Part shown: piece after piece, positions 45,333-55,233 of the stretch | How the letters are laid out: each line of letters begins with the position of its first letter | Position numbering within the stretch: position 1 is the stretch's first letter | Assembly (NCBI RefSeq): GCF_024172095.1 | Contig: NZ_JAMZDX010000006.1 | Location: 682,001 to 746,000, forward strand | Direction of reading: 5' to 3' | DNA length: 64,000 bases | From: Kitasatospora cinereorecta | GTDB taxonomy: Bacteria; Actinomycetota; Actinomycetes; Streptomycetales; Streptomycetaceae | The notes under the pieces: generated by a model | Database searches by the model: none | Told to the model about the DNA's origin: nothing | What the model saw: the letters and a program-made list of their open reading frames with translations, nothing else | Position numbers and translations under genes: made by a program

Positions 45333-46547
45333 GTGGACAACGCCCTGCTCGACCTCCGGCTCCCGGACGACGTCCGGCGGTCGGAGAAGGAGATGGTCGA
45401 GGCGCGGCCTGCGCTGCAGCAGCCCGACTGGCCCGACCGGTTCGAACTCCAGTCCGTACGAGATGAGTTGGCCGTCCGCCCGGCGCTGGTCAACGGGCAC
45501 GACGTACGGCGGCTGCGCTCGCTGCTCGCGCAGGTCGCCGACGGCGAGGCGCACGTGGTCCAGGCCGGCGACTGCGCCGAGGACCCGGCCGAGTGCTCCG
45601 GTGGCTACGTCGCCCGCAAGGCCGGCCTGCTGGACGCGCTGGCCGGCGTCCTGAAGATCACCACCCACCGCCCGGTGGTCCGGATCGGCCGGATGGCCGG
45701 CCAGTTCGGCAAGCCCCGCTCCAGCGCCACCGAGACCTGCAACGGCGTCGAACTCCCGGTCTACCGCGGCCACATGGTCAACAGCCCGGAACCCGACCCG
45801 CAGGGCCGCATCCCCGACCCGCGCCGCCTGCTGGCCGGCTACGAGGCCGCCCGCGAGGCGTACGTCCACCTCGGCTGGGTCGAGCCCGGCAGACGCTCCC
45901 CGAGCTGCCCGCCGGTGTGGACCAGCCACGAGGCGCTGCTGCTGGACTACGAGCTGCCGATGCTGCGCCGCGACGAGGAGGGCCAACTGCTGCTCACCTC
46001 CACGCACTTCCCGTGGATCGGCGAGCGCACCCGGCAGCTCGACGGCGCCCATGTCGCCCTCCTCGCCAAGGTGGTCAACCCGATCGCCTGCAAGGTCGGC
46101 CCCACCATGACCCCGGACGAGCTGACCCGCCTGTGCGAGCTGCTCGACCCCGACCGTGAGCCCGGACGGCTCACCCTGATCGCCCGGATGGGCGCGCAGC
46201 ACGCCGCCGAGCGGCTGCCCGCCCTGGTCCAGGCCGCCCGCGCGGCCGGCCACCCGGTCATCTGGCTCACCGACCCGATGCACGGCAACACCGTCACCGG
46301 CCCGGACGGGCTGAAGACCCGGCTGGTGGAGACCGTCGTCCGCGAGGTCGAGGACTTCCAGCGCGCCGTCCGCGCGGCCGGCGGCACCGCCGGCGGCCTC
46401 CACCTGGAGACCACGCCGGACGACGTCACCGAGTGCGCCCACGACGCCGCGGGCCTGCCCGGGATCGGCGACAAGTACACGAGCTTCTGCGACCCACGGC
46501 TCAACCCGGCCCAGGCCATCTCCGTGGTCTCGGCCTGGCGCGGCTGA
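45333..46547 (+). CDS. aroX/phzC-like: 3-deoxy-7-phosphoheptulonate (DAHP) synthase, class II
   Basis: Condenses PEP and erythrose-4-phosphate to DAHP, the entry to the shikimate pathway. 404 residues of the plant-type class II family. Motifs include VVQAGDCAED (metal-binding Cys), RIGRMAGQFGKPRS, NPIACKVGPTM and WLTDPMHGNT. It is shorter than housekeeping actinobacterial AroG, which carries extra N-terminal regulatory elements, so it may be less feedback-sensitive (inference). The GTG at 45333 has GGAGA just upstream. It heads a set whose order (DAHP synthase, SDR, isochorismatase, ADIC synthase) matches, as far as I recall, the tilivalline 3-HAA genes aroX-dhbX-icmX-adsX. Confidence 0.94.
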   Translation: MDNALLDLRLPDDVRRSEKEMVEARPALQQPDWPDRFELQSVRDELAVRPALVNGHDVRRLRSLLAQVADGEAHVVQAGDCAEDPAECSGGYVARKAGLLDALAGVLKITTHRPVVRIGRMAGQFGKPRSSATETCNGVELPVYRGHMVNSPEPDPQGRIPDPRRLLAGYEAAREAYVHLGWVEPGRRSPSCPPVWTSHEALLLDYELPMLRRDEEGQLLLTSTHFPWIGERTRQLDGAHVALLAKVVNPIACKVGPTMTPDELTRLCELLDPDREPGRLTLIARMGAQHAAERLPALVQAARAAGHPVIWLTDPMHGNTVTGPDGLKTRLVETVVREVEDFQRAVRAAGGTAGGLHLETTPDDVTECAHDAAGLPGIGDKYTSFCDPRLNPAQAISVVSAWRG

Positions 46548-46622
46548 CCTCGGGTCGCGGGGATCCCCAACCCACTGCCGCCGGCCCGGGATCCGGGCCG
46601 GCACCCAGGGAGGTCCGAACAC

Positions 46623-47393
46623 ATGGAGAACAAGGTGGCCCTGGTCACCGGGGCGGCCGGAGGTATCGGCGCCGCGGTGGTCCGGGCGCTGGGCGAGCGC
46701 GGCGCCTCGGTGGCGGCCGTCGACCGGGACGCCGACCGCCTCGACGAGGTGGTCGGCAAGCTGGTCGCGGACGGCCTGAAGGCCGAGGCGTTCCCCGCCG
46801 ACGTGACCGACAGCGGCTCGGTCAACGCGATGGTCGAGGCGGTGGAGCGGCGCCTCGGCCCGCTCGACTACCTGGTCAACGCGGCCGGCGTGCTGCGCCT
46901 CGGCGAGGTCCGCGACTTCACCGACGAGGACTGGCACACGACCTTCTCGGTCAACGTCGACGGCGTCTTCCACGTCTCGCGCGCCGTGGTCAACCGGATG
47001 GTGCCGCGCGAGTCCGGCGCCATCGTCACGGTGGCGTCCAACGCCGCCGTCACCCCGCGCACCGAGATGGCCGCGTACGCCGCCTCCAAGGCGGCCGCGA
47101 CGCTCTTCACCAAGAGCCTCGGCCTGGAGGTCGCGCAGTACGGCATCCGCTGCAACCTGGTGGCGCCCGGCTCGACCGACACCGCGATGCTCAGCTCGAT
47201 GTGGCACGACGACAGCGGTCGCCGCGGCACCATCGAGGGCCGCCCGGCCGCGTACCGGGTCGGCATCCCGCTGGGCAAGCTCGCCGCGCCCGCCGACGTC
47301 GCCAACGCCGTCGTCTTCCTGCTCTCGGACGACGCCGGCCACATCACCCTGCACGACCTCACCGTGGACGGAGGTGCCGGACTCGGTGCCTAG
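46623..47393 (+). CDS. dhbX-like: SDR, 2,3-dihydro-2,3-dihydroxybenzoate dehydrogenase type (DHHA to 3-hydroxyanthranilate)
   Basis: A short-chain dehydrogenase of 256 residues. Cofactor motif GAAGGIGAAVV, then NAAGVLRLGEV, active-site Ser in VASNAAVTP and YAASK. The closest recognised function is EntA/DhbA. Next to ADIC synthase and a PhzD-type isochorismatase, the expected substrate is trans-2,3-dihydro-3-hydroxyanthranilate, oxidised with NAD to 3-hydroxyanthranilic acid. ATG with AGGGAGG upstream. A 16-bp perfect hairpin begins at its stop codon. Confidence 0.88.
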   Translation: MENKVALVTGAAGGIGAAVVRALGERGASVAAVDRDADRLDEVVGKLVADGLKAEAFPADVTDSGSVNAMVEAVERRLGPLDYLVNAAGVLRLGEVRDFTDEDWHTTFSVNVDGVFHVSRAVVNRMVPRESGAIVTVASNAAVTPRTEMAAYAASKAAATLFTKSLGLEVAQYGIRCNLVAPGSTDTAMLSSMWHDDSGRRGTIEGRPAAYRVGIPLGKLAAPADVANAVVFLLSDDAGHITLHDLTVDGGAGLGA

Positions 47394-47449
47394 TGCCGCG
47401 TCGGGCAGTCGTCGCCCCCTGTTGCGACCAGGGCTGCCCGACGCGGCAC
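47393..47449 (+). terminator. strong hairpin between SDR and isochorismatase genes
   Basis: GTGCCGCGTCGGGCAG (47393-47408) has its exact complement at 47434-47449 across a 25-nt loop. It begins at the last base of the SDR stop codon and ends 39 bp before the next start. It may be a terminator/attenuator splitting the cassette, or an mRNA-processing or stabilising element. Confidence 0.7.
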
Positions 47450-47488
47450 CGGCCGCGTCCTCACCCAGCCGAACCAGGAGAAACCCCC

Positions 47489-48106
47489 ATGACAGGCATA
47501 CCCGCCATCGCCCCCTACCCGATGCCCACCGCGGGCGACCTGCCCGCCAACACCGCCCTGTGGACGGTCGACCCGGCCCGCGCCGTGCTGCTCGTCCACG
47601 ACATGCAGCGCTACTTCCTCAAGCCGTTCGGCGAGGAGACCGAGCTGCTCGCCAACGCCGTGCTGCTGCGCGACTGGGCCGTGGCCCACGGCGTCCCGGT
47701 CGCGTACACCGCGCAGCCCGGTGGGATGACCACCGAGCAGCGCGGACTGCTGATGGACTTCTGGGGCCCCGGCATGAAGGTCGACCCGGCGGACCGGGAG
47801 ATCGTCGACCGGCTCGCCCCCGGACCGGAGGACTGGCTGGTCACCAAGTGGCGCTACAGCGCGTTCTTCAACAACGACTTCCTGGACCGGATGCGCGCCG
47901 CCGGCCGCGACCAGCTGGTCGTCTGCGGGGTGTACGCGCACGTCGGCGTGCTGATGACCGCGGTCGAGGCGTTCACCAACGACATCGAGACCTTCCTGGT
48001 CGCCGACGCCGTCGCCGACTTCACCGAGGACCACCACTGGATGGCCCTGGAGTACGCGGCCCAGCGCTGCGCCGTGGTGCTGACCGCCAAGGAGGTGGCG
48101 GCATGA
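47489..48106 (+). CDS. phzD/icmX-like: PhzD-type isochorismatase (ADIC hydrolase)
   Basis: Hydrolyses the vinyl ether of 2-amino-2-deoxyisochorismate to 2,3-dihydro-3-hydroxyanthranilate and pyruvate. 205 residues, standard PhzD length, no C-terminal aryl-carrier domain. The active-site Asp is in LLVHDMQRYF, then VAYTAQPGGMT and VTKWRYSAF. VVCGVYAHVGV replaces the cysteine nucleophile of related hydrolases with Gly, as in PhzD/EntB. ATG after CAGGAG. The stop overlaps the next start (ATGA). Confidence 0.94.
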   Translation: MTGIPAIAPYPMPTAGDLPANTALWTVDPARAVLLVHDMQRYFLKPFGEETELLANAVLLRDWAVAHGVPVAYTAQPGGMTTEQRGLLMDFWGPGMKVDPADREIVDRLAPGPEDWLVTKWRYSAFFNNDFLDRMRAAGRDQLVVCGVYAHVGVLMTAVEAFTNDIETFLVADAVADFTEDHHWMALEYAAQRCAVVLTAKEVAA

Positions 48107-49989
48107 CGCTGCTCGACGCCGTCCTCGCCGAGCGGCCGCCGGCGTTCGCGCTGCTCCACCGGCCGGAGGCCACCGGCCCCGGCCTGGTGGAGGTGCTGCT
48201 CGGCGAGGTCTCCACCCCGGCCACCCTGGCCGGCATCCCGCTGCCCTCGGACGGCACCCCGGCCGGCGGCCCCCGCCACGAGGTGTTCGCGCTGGTCCCG
48301 TACCGGCAGATCGCCGAGCGCGGCTTCGAGGCGCCGGACGACGGCGCCCCGCTGATCGCGCTCACCGTCACCGGCCAGGAGGTGCTGCCGCTGGCCGAGG
48401 TGTCCGCGCGGATCCCCGACGTGGACATCCACCTCACCGGCGGGCACTTCGACGTGGACGACGAGGCGTACGCCGAGACCGTCCGCCGGGTGATCGCCGA
48501 GGAGATCGGCGAGGGCGCCGGGGCGAACTTCGTCGTCAAGCGCTCCTTCACCGTCGACATCACCGGCTACACCCCGGCCGCCGCGCTGGCCCTGTTCCGC
48601 CGCCTGCTCCAGCGCGAGCAGGGCGCGTACTGGACCTTCGTGGTGCACACCGGGGAGCGGACCTTCGTCGGCGCCACCCCCGAGCGGCACATCAGCGTGC
48701 ACGGCGGCACCGCGGTGATGAACCCGATCAGCGGCACCTACCGCTACCCGGCCGCCGGGCCCTCGCTGCCCGAGGTGATGGACTTCCTCGCCGACCGCAA
48801 GGAGGCCGACGAGCTCTACATGGTGGTCGACGAGGAACTGAAGATGATGGCCCGGATCTGCGAGACGGGCGGCCGCGTGGTCGGCCCGTACCTCAAGGAG
48901 ATGGCCCGCCTCGCGCACACCGAGTACTTCATCGAGGGCCGCACCGCCCGCGACCCGCGGGAGATCCTGCGGGAGACCATGTTCGCCCCAACCGTCACCG
49001 GCAGCCCGCTGGAGTCGGCCGCCCGGGTGATCCGCAAGTACGAGCCGGACGGCCGCGGTTACTACAGCGGCGTGGCGGCGCTGATCGGCCGGGACGCGGC
49101 CGGCGGACGCTCGCTGGACTCGGCGATCCTGATCCGCACCGCCGACATCGACGCCGCCGGCAAGGTCCGGATCGGCGTCGGTGCCACCCTGGTCCGCCAC
49201 TCCGACCCGCTCTCCGAGGTGGCCGAGACCCGGGCCAAGGCGGCCGGCCTGATCGCCGCCCTGGAGTCCGGCGACCGGACCCGGTTCGGCGCCCACCCGA
49301 GCGTGCGCGCCGCCCTCGAGGAGCGCAACCGCTCGATCGCCGGCTTCTGGCTCGCCCAGGACGCCGAACGCGAGCGTCCGCGCCACGAGTTGGCCGGCCG
49401 CCGGGTCCTGGTGGTGGACGCCGAGGACACCTTCACCTCGATGATCGACCACCAGCTGCGCTCGCTCGGCCTGCACGTCACCGTCCGCCGCTTCGACGAG
49501 CCGTACGACCTCGACGGCCACGACCTGGTGGTGATGGGCCCCGGCCCCGGCGACCCGCGCGAGGCCGGCCACCCGAAGATCGCCCACCTGCGCGGCGCGG
49601 TACGGCGCCTGCTGGACGAGCGCCGCCCGTTCCTCGCGGTCTGCCTCAGCCACCAGGTGCTCTCGCTGGCGCTCGGACTCGACCTGCGCCGCCGCGAGGT
49701 GCCCAACCAGGGCGTGCAGAAGCCGATCGACCTGTTCGGCCGGCCCGAGCGGGTCGGCTTCTACAACACCTTCGCCGCCAACAGCCCCGCCGACGAGTTC
49801 GACGCCCCCGGCGTCGGGCCGGTCACGGTCAGCCGGGACGCGGCCACCGGGGAGGTGCACGCCCTGCGCGGGCCGCACTTCGCCTCCATGCAGTTCCACG
49901 CCGAATCGGTGCTCACCCAGGACGGCGTACGCATCACCGGCGACCTGATCGCCCAGGTGCTCGGCGCCGTCGCGGCGGCGGCCCGATGA
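48103..49989 (+). CDS. phzE/adsX-like: PhzE-type 2-amino-2-deoxyisochorismate synthase
   Basis: Converts chorismate and glutamine to ADIC. 628 residues. The N-terminal chorismate-binding domain carries MNPISGTYRYP and then the PhzE-type stretch ELYMVVDEELKMMAR. RETMFAPTVTGSPLES follows. A fused C-terminal glutamine amidotransferase has FLAVCLSHQVLS and MQFHAES. The lyase step that would give anthranilate is not expected, because a PhzD homologue sits upstream and the motifs match PhzE better than TrpE. Overlaps both neighbours by ATGA. It competes with the PabAB-type enzyme in the same region for chorismate. Confidence 0.94.
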   Translation: MTLLDAVLAERPPAFALLHRPEATGPGLVEVLLGEVSTPATLAGIPLPSDGTPAGGPRHEVFALVPYRQIAERGFEAPDDGAPLIALTVTGQEVLPLAEVSARIPDVDIHLTGGHFDVDDEAYAETVRRVIAEEIGEGAGANFVVKRSFTVDITGYTPAAALALFRRLLQREQGAYWTFVVHTGERTFVGATPERHISVHGGTAVMNPISGTYRYPAAGPSLPEVMDFLADRKEADELYMVVDEELKMMARICETGGRVVGPYLKEMARLAHTEYFIEGRTARDPREILRETMFAPTVTGSPLESAARVIRKYEPDGRGYYSGVAALIGRDAAGGRSLDSAILIRTADIDAAGKVRIGVGATLVRHSDPLSEVAETRAKAAGLIAALESGDRTRFGAHPSVRAALEERNRSIAGFWLAQDAERERPRHELAGRRVLVVDAEDTFTSMIDHQLRSLGLHVTVRRFDEPYDLDGHDLVVMGPGPGDPREAGHPKIAHLRGAVRRLLDERRPFLAVCLSHQVLSLALGLDLRRREVPNQGVQKPIDLFGRPERVGFYNTFAANSPADEFDAPGVGPVTVSRDAATGEVHALRGPHFASMQFHAESVLTQDGVRITGDLIAQVLGAVAAAAR

Positions 49990-50321
49990 GGGCGGTCGTC
50001 GCCTGGTGGGACCTGGACGGCTCGGCGCAGACCGTCGACTCGCTGCGGGAGTTCCTGCGCGAGGAGGCGGTCGAGCGCTGGGCCGGCTACCCCGGCCTCC
50101 TGCTGAAGGTGTGGATCGCCGACCGCGAGCGCAACCGCTGGGGCGCCTTCCAGCTCTGGGAGTCCGCCGAGGCGGCCCGTCAGCCGCTCTCCACCCGGGC
50201 CGCCGAACTGATCGGCCGCCTGCCCGACGAACGGCTCTCGTTCGAGGTCGAGGCCACCACCGAGGGCGTACACCAACTGCCCACCCTGGCCCGGCTCGGG
50301 CTGGCATTTCCGACTACCTGA
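49986..50321 (+). CDS. small YdhR/ABM-like protein
   Basis: A protein of 111 residues with the ferredoxin-like alpha+beta pattern of YdhR/antibiotic-biosynthesis-monooxygenase dimers: the first strand is RAVVAWWDLDG, the middle stretch is LLLKVWIADRERNRWGAFQLWES. No cofactor site is expected in this fold; relatives act as cofactorless monooxygenases, cyclases or binding proteins. Its ATG overlaps the ADIC-synthase stop, which ties it to the 3-HAA cassette. The function in this pathway is not known. Confidence 0.6.
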   Translation: MRAVVAWWDLDGSAQTVDSLREFLREEAVERWAGYPGLLLKVWIADRERNRWGAFQLWESAEAARQPLSTRAAELIGRLPDERLSFEVEATTEGVHQLPTLARLGLAFPTT

Positions 50322-50408
50322 CAAGGTGCGCCCGAGGGCTTTGCCCGGCCGAATACCGGAGCGGGACCATCGAAGGGCGGAGGAATTCGAAAGAGCGAGG
50401 GGAAAAGG

Positions 50409-51431
<1,023 letters not shown>

Positions 51432-51494
51432 CCCCGGGGCCCCGACCCCACCCCTTCAAGACTTCCCGACAGTTCGCCCGACAAGGAGACAGCG

Positions 51495-52301
51495 GTGCTG
51501 GACGACACCCTGGTGGACGAGTACCTCGCGCGGATCGGCGCCCGGCGCCCCGAGCGGGCCGACCTGGACGCCCTGCGGCACCTGCAGGAGCGCCACGTGC
51601 TCGCCGTCCCGTTCGAGAACCTCGGCTACCACCTCGACGAGCCGATCCACATGGACGAGCAGGTCCTCGACAAGATCGTCCGCCAGCACCGCGGCGGCGG
51701 CTGCTACGAGGTCAACCCGGCCTTCTCCTTCCTGCTCACCGCCCTCGGCTACCAGGTCGAGATCCTCCCCGGCCGGGTCCACCGCCCGGGCGGCGAGCTC
51801 GGCGCCGCCATGTGCCACCTCGCCCTGCGGGTCACCCTCGACGGCCGGCAGTGGCTGGTCGACACCGGCTTCGGCCGCAACAGCCGCCACCCGCTCGACC
51901 TCGCCTCCCGCGAGGTCCAGGCCGACCCGGACGGGCAGTTCCAGCTGCTCGACGTGGACGGCGGCGGCGTCGACGTCCTGCTGAACGGCAAGCCGCTCTA
52001 CCGCCTGGACGACCGCCCGGTGCGCATCGCCGACTTCCGGCCCACCCTCTGGTGGTACCGCACCTCGCCGGAATCCCCCTTCCTGCAGGACGTGTTCTGC
52101 TCCCTGCGCACCGAGGACGGCCGGATCACCCTCAAGGGCAACCAGCTCTCCGTGGTCGCCGGCAAGGAGCGCAGCAGCGAGACCTACCCGGACGACGCCG
52201 CCGTGCTCGCCGCGTACAAGACCCACTTCGGCTTCAGCCTCGACCGGCTGCCCAGCGAGCCGCAGCTCGCCGGGGCCACCGCCGGCGTGCAGACCGGCTG
52301 A
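51495..52301 (+). CDS. arylamine N-acetyltransferase homologue
   Basis: A protein of 268 residues with the complete NAT triad: Cys70 in RGGGCYEVN, His108 in MCHLALRV and Asp123 in LVDTGFG. NATs move acyl groups from CoA to aromatic amines; the homologue RifF releases a polyketide by amide formation. Here the aromatic amine could be 3-hydroxyanthranilate or its aldehyde (inference). GTG start with AAGGAGA upstream. The next gene follows after 9 bp. Confidence 0.93.
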   Translation: MLDDTLVDEYLARIGARRPERADLDALRHLQERHVLAVPFENLGYHLDEPIHMDEQVLDKIVRQHRGGGCYEVNPAFSFLLTALGYQVEILPGRVHRPGGELGAAMCHLALRVTLDGRQWLVDTGFGRNSRHPLDLASREVQADPDGQFQLLDVDGGGVDVLLNGKPLYRLDDRPVRIADFRPTLWWYRTSPESPFLQDVFCSLRTEDGRITLKGNQLSVVAGKERSSETYPDDAAVLAAYKTHFGFSLDRLPSEPQLAGATAGVQTG

Positions 52302-52310
52302 GCGTCCGCC

Positions 52311-52688
52311 GTGACCCTCGCCCCCACCGATCCGGCCCGGCTGCCGTACGTCTTCGCCGACGCCTTCAACTCCGGTGACCTCGGCGCCGTGGACCAGCTC
52401 TTCGAGCCCGACGCGCTGTTCGTCACCGAACCCGGCCGCACCGTCACCGGCGACGACCGCCGGAAGGCCAACGCCGAGTTCCTCGCGCTGGGCGTCCCGA
52501 TCCGGCTGACCCTGCGCCACACCTACGTGACCGGCGACCTCGCCCTCCTGATCGGCGACTACCTGATCGAGGGCGAGGGCCCGGACGGACCGATCCGCCT
52601 CGAAGGCTCGGCCACCGACGTCGCCCGCCGCGGCCCCGACGGGCGCTGGCGCTACGCGATCGACAACCCGTCGGGTATCGACCGTTGA
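52311..52688 (+). CDS. SnoaL-like/NTF2-fold protein
   Basis: A protein of 125 residues with the NTF2-like cone fold: FADAFNSGDLGAVDQLFEPDALFVTEPG, then the late strands ALLIGDYLIEGEGPDG. Members are cyclases, hydroxylases or isomerases in polyketide pathways, or simple binding proteins. GTG start close behind the NAT gene, and the stop is 23 bp before the LuxE-like start. The role is not assigned. Confidence 0.75.
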   Translation: MTLAPTDPARLPYVFADAFNSGDLGAVDQLFEPDALFVTEPGRTVTGDDRRKANAEFLALGVPIRLTLRHTYVTGDLALLIGDYLIEGEGPDGPIRLEGSATDVARRGPDGRWRYAIDNPSGIDR

Positions 52689-52711
52689 ACTCCCACTCTG
52701 GAAGGACCGTT

Positions 52712-53812
52712 GTGTCGACTGCCGCTGACCCGGTGCTGGACCTGCCCTTCGACGTCCAGCCCGACCCCGAGGAGTACCTGAGCGCCGCGATGCGCTGGCA
52801 CTTCTCCCCCGAGACCGGCGCCCCGTTCTGGCTGGACCGCGCGGACAGCCTCGGCTTCGACCCGCTGACCGACATCCGCAGCTGGGACGACCTCACCAGG
52901 TTCCCCAACCTCGCCAACGAGCTGCGCTTCGCCCGCGTCGAGGACCTGATCCCGCGCGGCTACGGCGACCGCCCGGACGTCGTCGGCATCTACGAGAGCG
53001 GCGGCACCACCGGCGCCCCCAAGCGGATCGTGCTGATGCGCGACTGGCTGGACAAGCTGCTCGGCTGGTCCAGCGCCCAGCTCGACGGCCACGGCGTCCC
53101 GCTCGGCGCCAACTGGCTGATCGTCGCCCCGAACGGCCCGCACATGGTCGGCGACGTCATCAAGCAGCAGACCAAGTACCGCGGCGGCCTCTCCTTCACC
53201 GTCGACCTCGACCCGCGCTGGGTCAAGAAGCTGATCGGCGACGGCAAGGCCGCCGAGGCCGGCGCCTACGCCGAGCACATCGTCGACCAGGTCGCCTTCG
53301 CCCTGGAGACCCAGGACATCGGCGTCCTGATGTGCACCCCGCCGGTGCTGGAGCGGATCGCCCGCCGCGACGACCTGGCCAAGCTGGTCAACGAGAAGGT
53401 CCGCGCGATCAACTGGGTCGGCACCCAGATGGACCCCGACACCCGCCACCTCTACCGCACCGAGGTCTTCCCCGACGCCGTCCTCTACAGCGGCTACGGC
53501 TCCACCATGATCCTCGGCAACGCCAGCGAGCGGCACGGCCTGACCGACGACGACCCGTGCATCTACGACCCGTACTCGCCGTACATGAGCTTCGGCGTGG
53601 TCGACCCGAAGACCGGCGGCACCGTCGAGTACGGCGCGCGCGGCCAGGTGGTCATGCACCACGTCTCCAAGAGCCTGCTGATGCCGAACAACCTGGAGCG
53701 CGACTACGGCACCCGCCTGCCCGGGCTGCCCGGCCAGATCGGCGACTCGGTCGCCGACATCGCCCCGGTCCAGGAGTTCGACAACGAGACCGTGATCGAG
53801 GGGGTCTACTAG
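52712..53812 (+). CDS. LuxE-type acyl-protein synthetase/acyl-AMP ligase
   Basis: A protein of 366 residues. The adenylate-forming loop reads YESGGTTGAPKRIVLM, with VLYSGYGSTMILGN further on, as in LuxE/phenylacetate-CoA ligase-like proteins. It should activate a carboxylate as AMP ester and pass it to the partner reductase. The GTG at 52712 follows GGAAGG. Its stop is directly joined to the LuxC-like start (TAGATG). The pair resembles GriD/GriC of grixazone biosynthesis, which reduce 3-amino-4-hydroxybenzoate to the aldehyde. Confidence 0.88.
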   Translation: MSTAADPVLDLPFDVQPDPEEYLSAAMRWHFSPETGAPFWLDRADSLGFDPLTDIRSWDDLTRFPNLANELRFARVEDLIPRGYGDRPDVVGIYESGGTTGAPKRIVLMRDWLDKLLGWSSAQLDGHGVPLGANWLIVAPNGPHMVGDVIKQQTKYRGGLSFTVDLDPRWVKKLIGDGKAAEAGAYAEHIVDQVAFALETQDIGVLMCTPPVLERIARRDDLAKLVNEKVRAINWVGTQMDPDTRHLYRTEVFPDAVLYSGYGSTMILGNASERHGLTDDDPCIYDPYSPYMSFGVVDPKTGGTVEYGARGQVVMHHVSKSLLMPNNLERDYGTRLPGLPGQIGDSVADIAPVQEFDNETVIEGVY

Positions 53813-55186
53813 ATGGCCGCCCCGCTCATCGAACTGGACGCGCTCGGCCCCAACGGCCCCTTCCGGGCCCGCAAGCGGCTCACCGTCACCGACGTCACCG
53901 GCGTCCCCGTCGCCGAACTCAGCCTCGTCCCCAAGCTGTTCGTCACCCGGGCGATGAAGGCCCTGCGCGACGCCGAGAGCCTGCCCGCCGCCGAGCGGAT
54001 CGCCAAGCTCGCCGCCGCCGGCCGGATCTTCGCCGAGGAGGTCATTGACGGCCTCACCTTCGAGCAGTACGAGACCACCGTCGCCCGGGTCTCCGGCGTG
54101 CCGCTCTCGGTGGTTCGCGACGCCACCGCCGCCATCGTCGACTCCGCCGAGAAGTCCGGCTGGGCCGCCTACCAGGCCCAGCCCGCCGGCGCCGTCAGCG
54201 ACTGGCGCGACCGCGCCACCCTCGACGGCAGCGCCGTGTGGACCCGCAAGGGCAGCGTCTTCGCCGTCCACGCCGCCGGCAACCACCCCGGACCGCACTC
54301 CCTGTGGCTGGAGGCCCTCGCCCTCGGCTACCGGATCGCCGTCCGCCCCTCCCGCCGCGAACCCTTCACCCCGCACCGGCTGATCACCGCCCTGCGCGCG
54401 GCCGGATTCGGCGCCGACCAGGTCGTCCTGCTGCCCACCGACCACGACGCCGCCGACGAGGTCCTCGCCCAGGCCGACCTCGGCCTGGTCTACGGCGGCG
54501 ACGACGTGGTGAAGAAGTACGCCGGCAGCAACGTGCTGCCCCAGGGCCCCGGCCGCTCCAAGATCCTCGTCACCGCCGACACCGACTGGCGCGACCACCT
54601 CGACACCATCGTCGACTCCATCAGCCACCAGGGCGGCGTCGCCTGCATCAACGCCACCACCGTCCTCGTCGACGGCGACCCCGGCCCGCTCGCCGAGGCC
54701 ATCGCCGAACGGCTCGCCGCCATCCCCAGCCTGCCCCCCGAGGACGAGAAGGCCGTCCTCGCCGTCCAGCCCACCGAATCCGCCCGGGCCATCGAGCGCT
54801 ACCTGCTCGCCCGCGCCGCCGGCACCAATGCCTGGCTCGGCGGCGACGGCGTCGTCGAGGAGCTCGGCGACGGCAGCGCGGTGCTCCGCCCCGCCGTCCA
54901 CCAGCTGGACCGGCCGGACGCCGAGCAGGCCGGCATCGAGCTCTCCTTCCCCTGCGTCTGGGTCGCCCCCTGGACGCCGGAGGCGGGGATCGGGCCGCTG
55001 CGGCACAGCCTGGTGCTCACCGTCCTCACCGAGGACGACCGCCTCGTCGACCGGCTGCTCGACGAACCCACCATCAGTAACGTCTACCGGGGCGACCACC
55101 CCACCTACTGGATCCGCCCGGGCGTGCCGCACGACGGGTACCTCGGCGAGTTCCTGATGCGGACGAAGACCGTGATCCGCGACTGA
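53813..55186 (+). CDS. LuxC-type acyl-CoA/acyl-enzyme reductase
   Basis: A protein of 457 residues with the aldehyde-dehydrogenase-like LuxC fold. The nucleophilic Cys278 lies in HQGGVACINATTVLV and takes the acyl group from the LuxE partner before NADPH reduction to an aldehyde. HAAGNHPGPHSLWLEALALGY forms the cofactor region. It is the last gene of the run; a terminator follows 19 bp on. With the 3-HAA cassette upstream, 2-amino-3-hydroxybenzaldehyde is a plausible product (inference). Confidence 0.9.
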   Translation: MAAPLIELDALGPNGPFRARKRLTVTDVTGVPVAELSLVPKLFVTRAMKALRDAESLPAAERIAKLAAAGRIFAEEVIDGLTFEQYETTVARVSGVPLSVVRDATAAIVDSAEKSGWAAYQAQPAGAVSDWRDRATLDGSAVWTRKGSVFAVHAAGNHPGPHSLWLEALALGYRIAVRPSRREPFTPHRLITALRAAGFGADQVVLLPTDHDAADEVLAQADLGLVYGGDDVVKKYAGSNVLPQGPGRSKILVTADTDWRDHLDTIVDSISHQGGVACINATTVLVDGDPGPLAEAIAERLAAIPSLPPEDEKAVLAVQPTESARAIERYLLARAAGTNAWLGGDGVVEELGDGSAVLRPAVHQLDRPDAEQAGIELSFPCVWVAPWTPEAGIGPLRHSLVLTVLTEDDRLVDRLLDEPTISNVYRGDHPTYWIRPGVPHDGYLGEFLMRTKTVIRD

Positions 55187-55204
55187 CCATCTCCGCAGAC
55201 CAGT

Positions 55205-55230
55205 AGCCCCCGGACTCCCCGCCGGGGGCT
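55205..55230 (+). terminator. terminator after the LuxC-like gene
   Basis: AGCCCCCGG and CCGGGGGCT form a 9-bp stem with an 8-nt loop, 18 bp after the stop codon. It closes the plus-strand biosynthetic run. Confidence 0.88.
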
Positions 55231-55233
55231 ATT

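Noticed and set aside
45333..49989. Phenazine biosynthesis cluster
   Set aside because: phzC, phzD and phzE types are present, but phzF, phzA/B and phzG are absent, and a DHB-dehydrogenase-type SDR diverts the pathway to 3-hydroxyanthranilate.
48103..49989. Tryptophan-pathway TrpEG anthranilate synthase
   Set aside because: Motifs and the adjoining PhzD and SDR genes fit ADIC synthase; no other trp gene is nearby.
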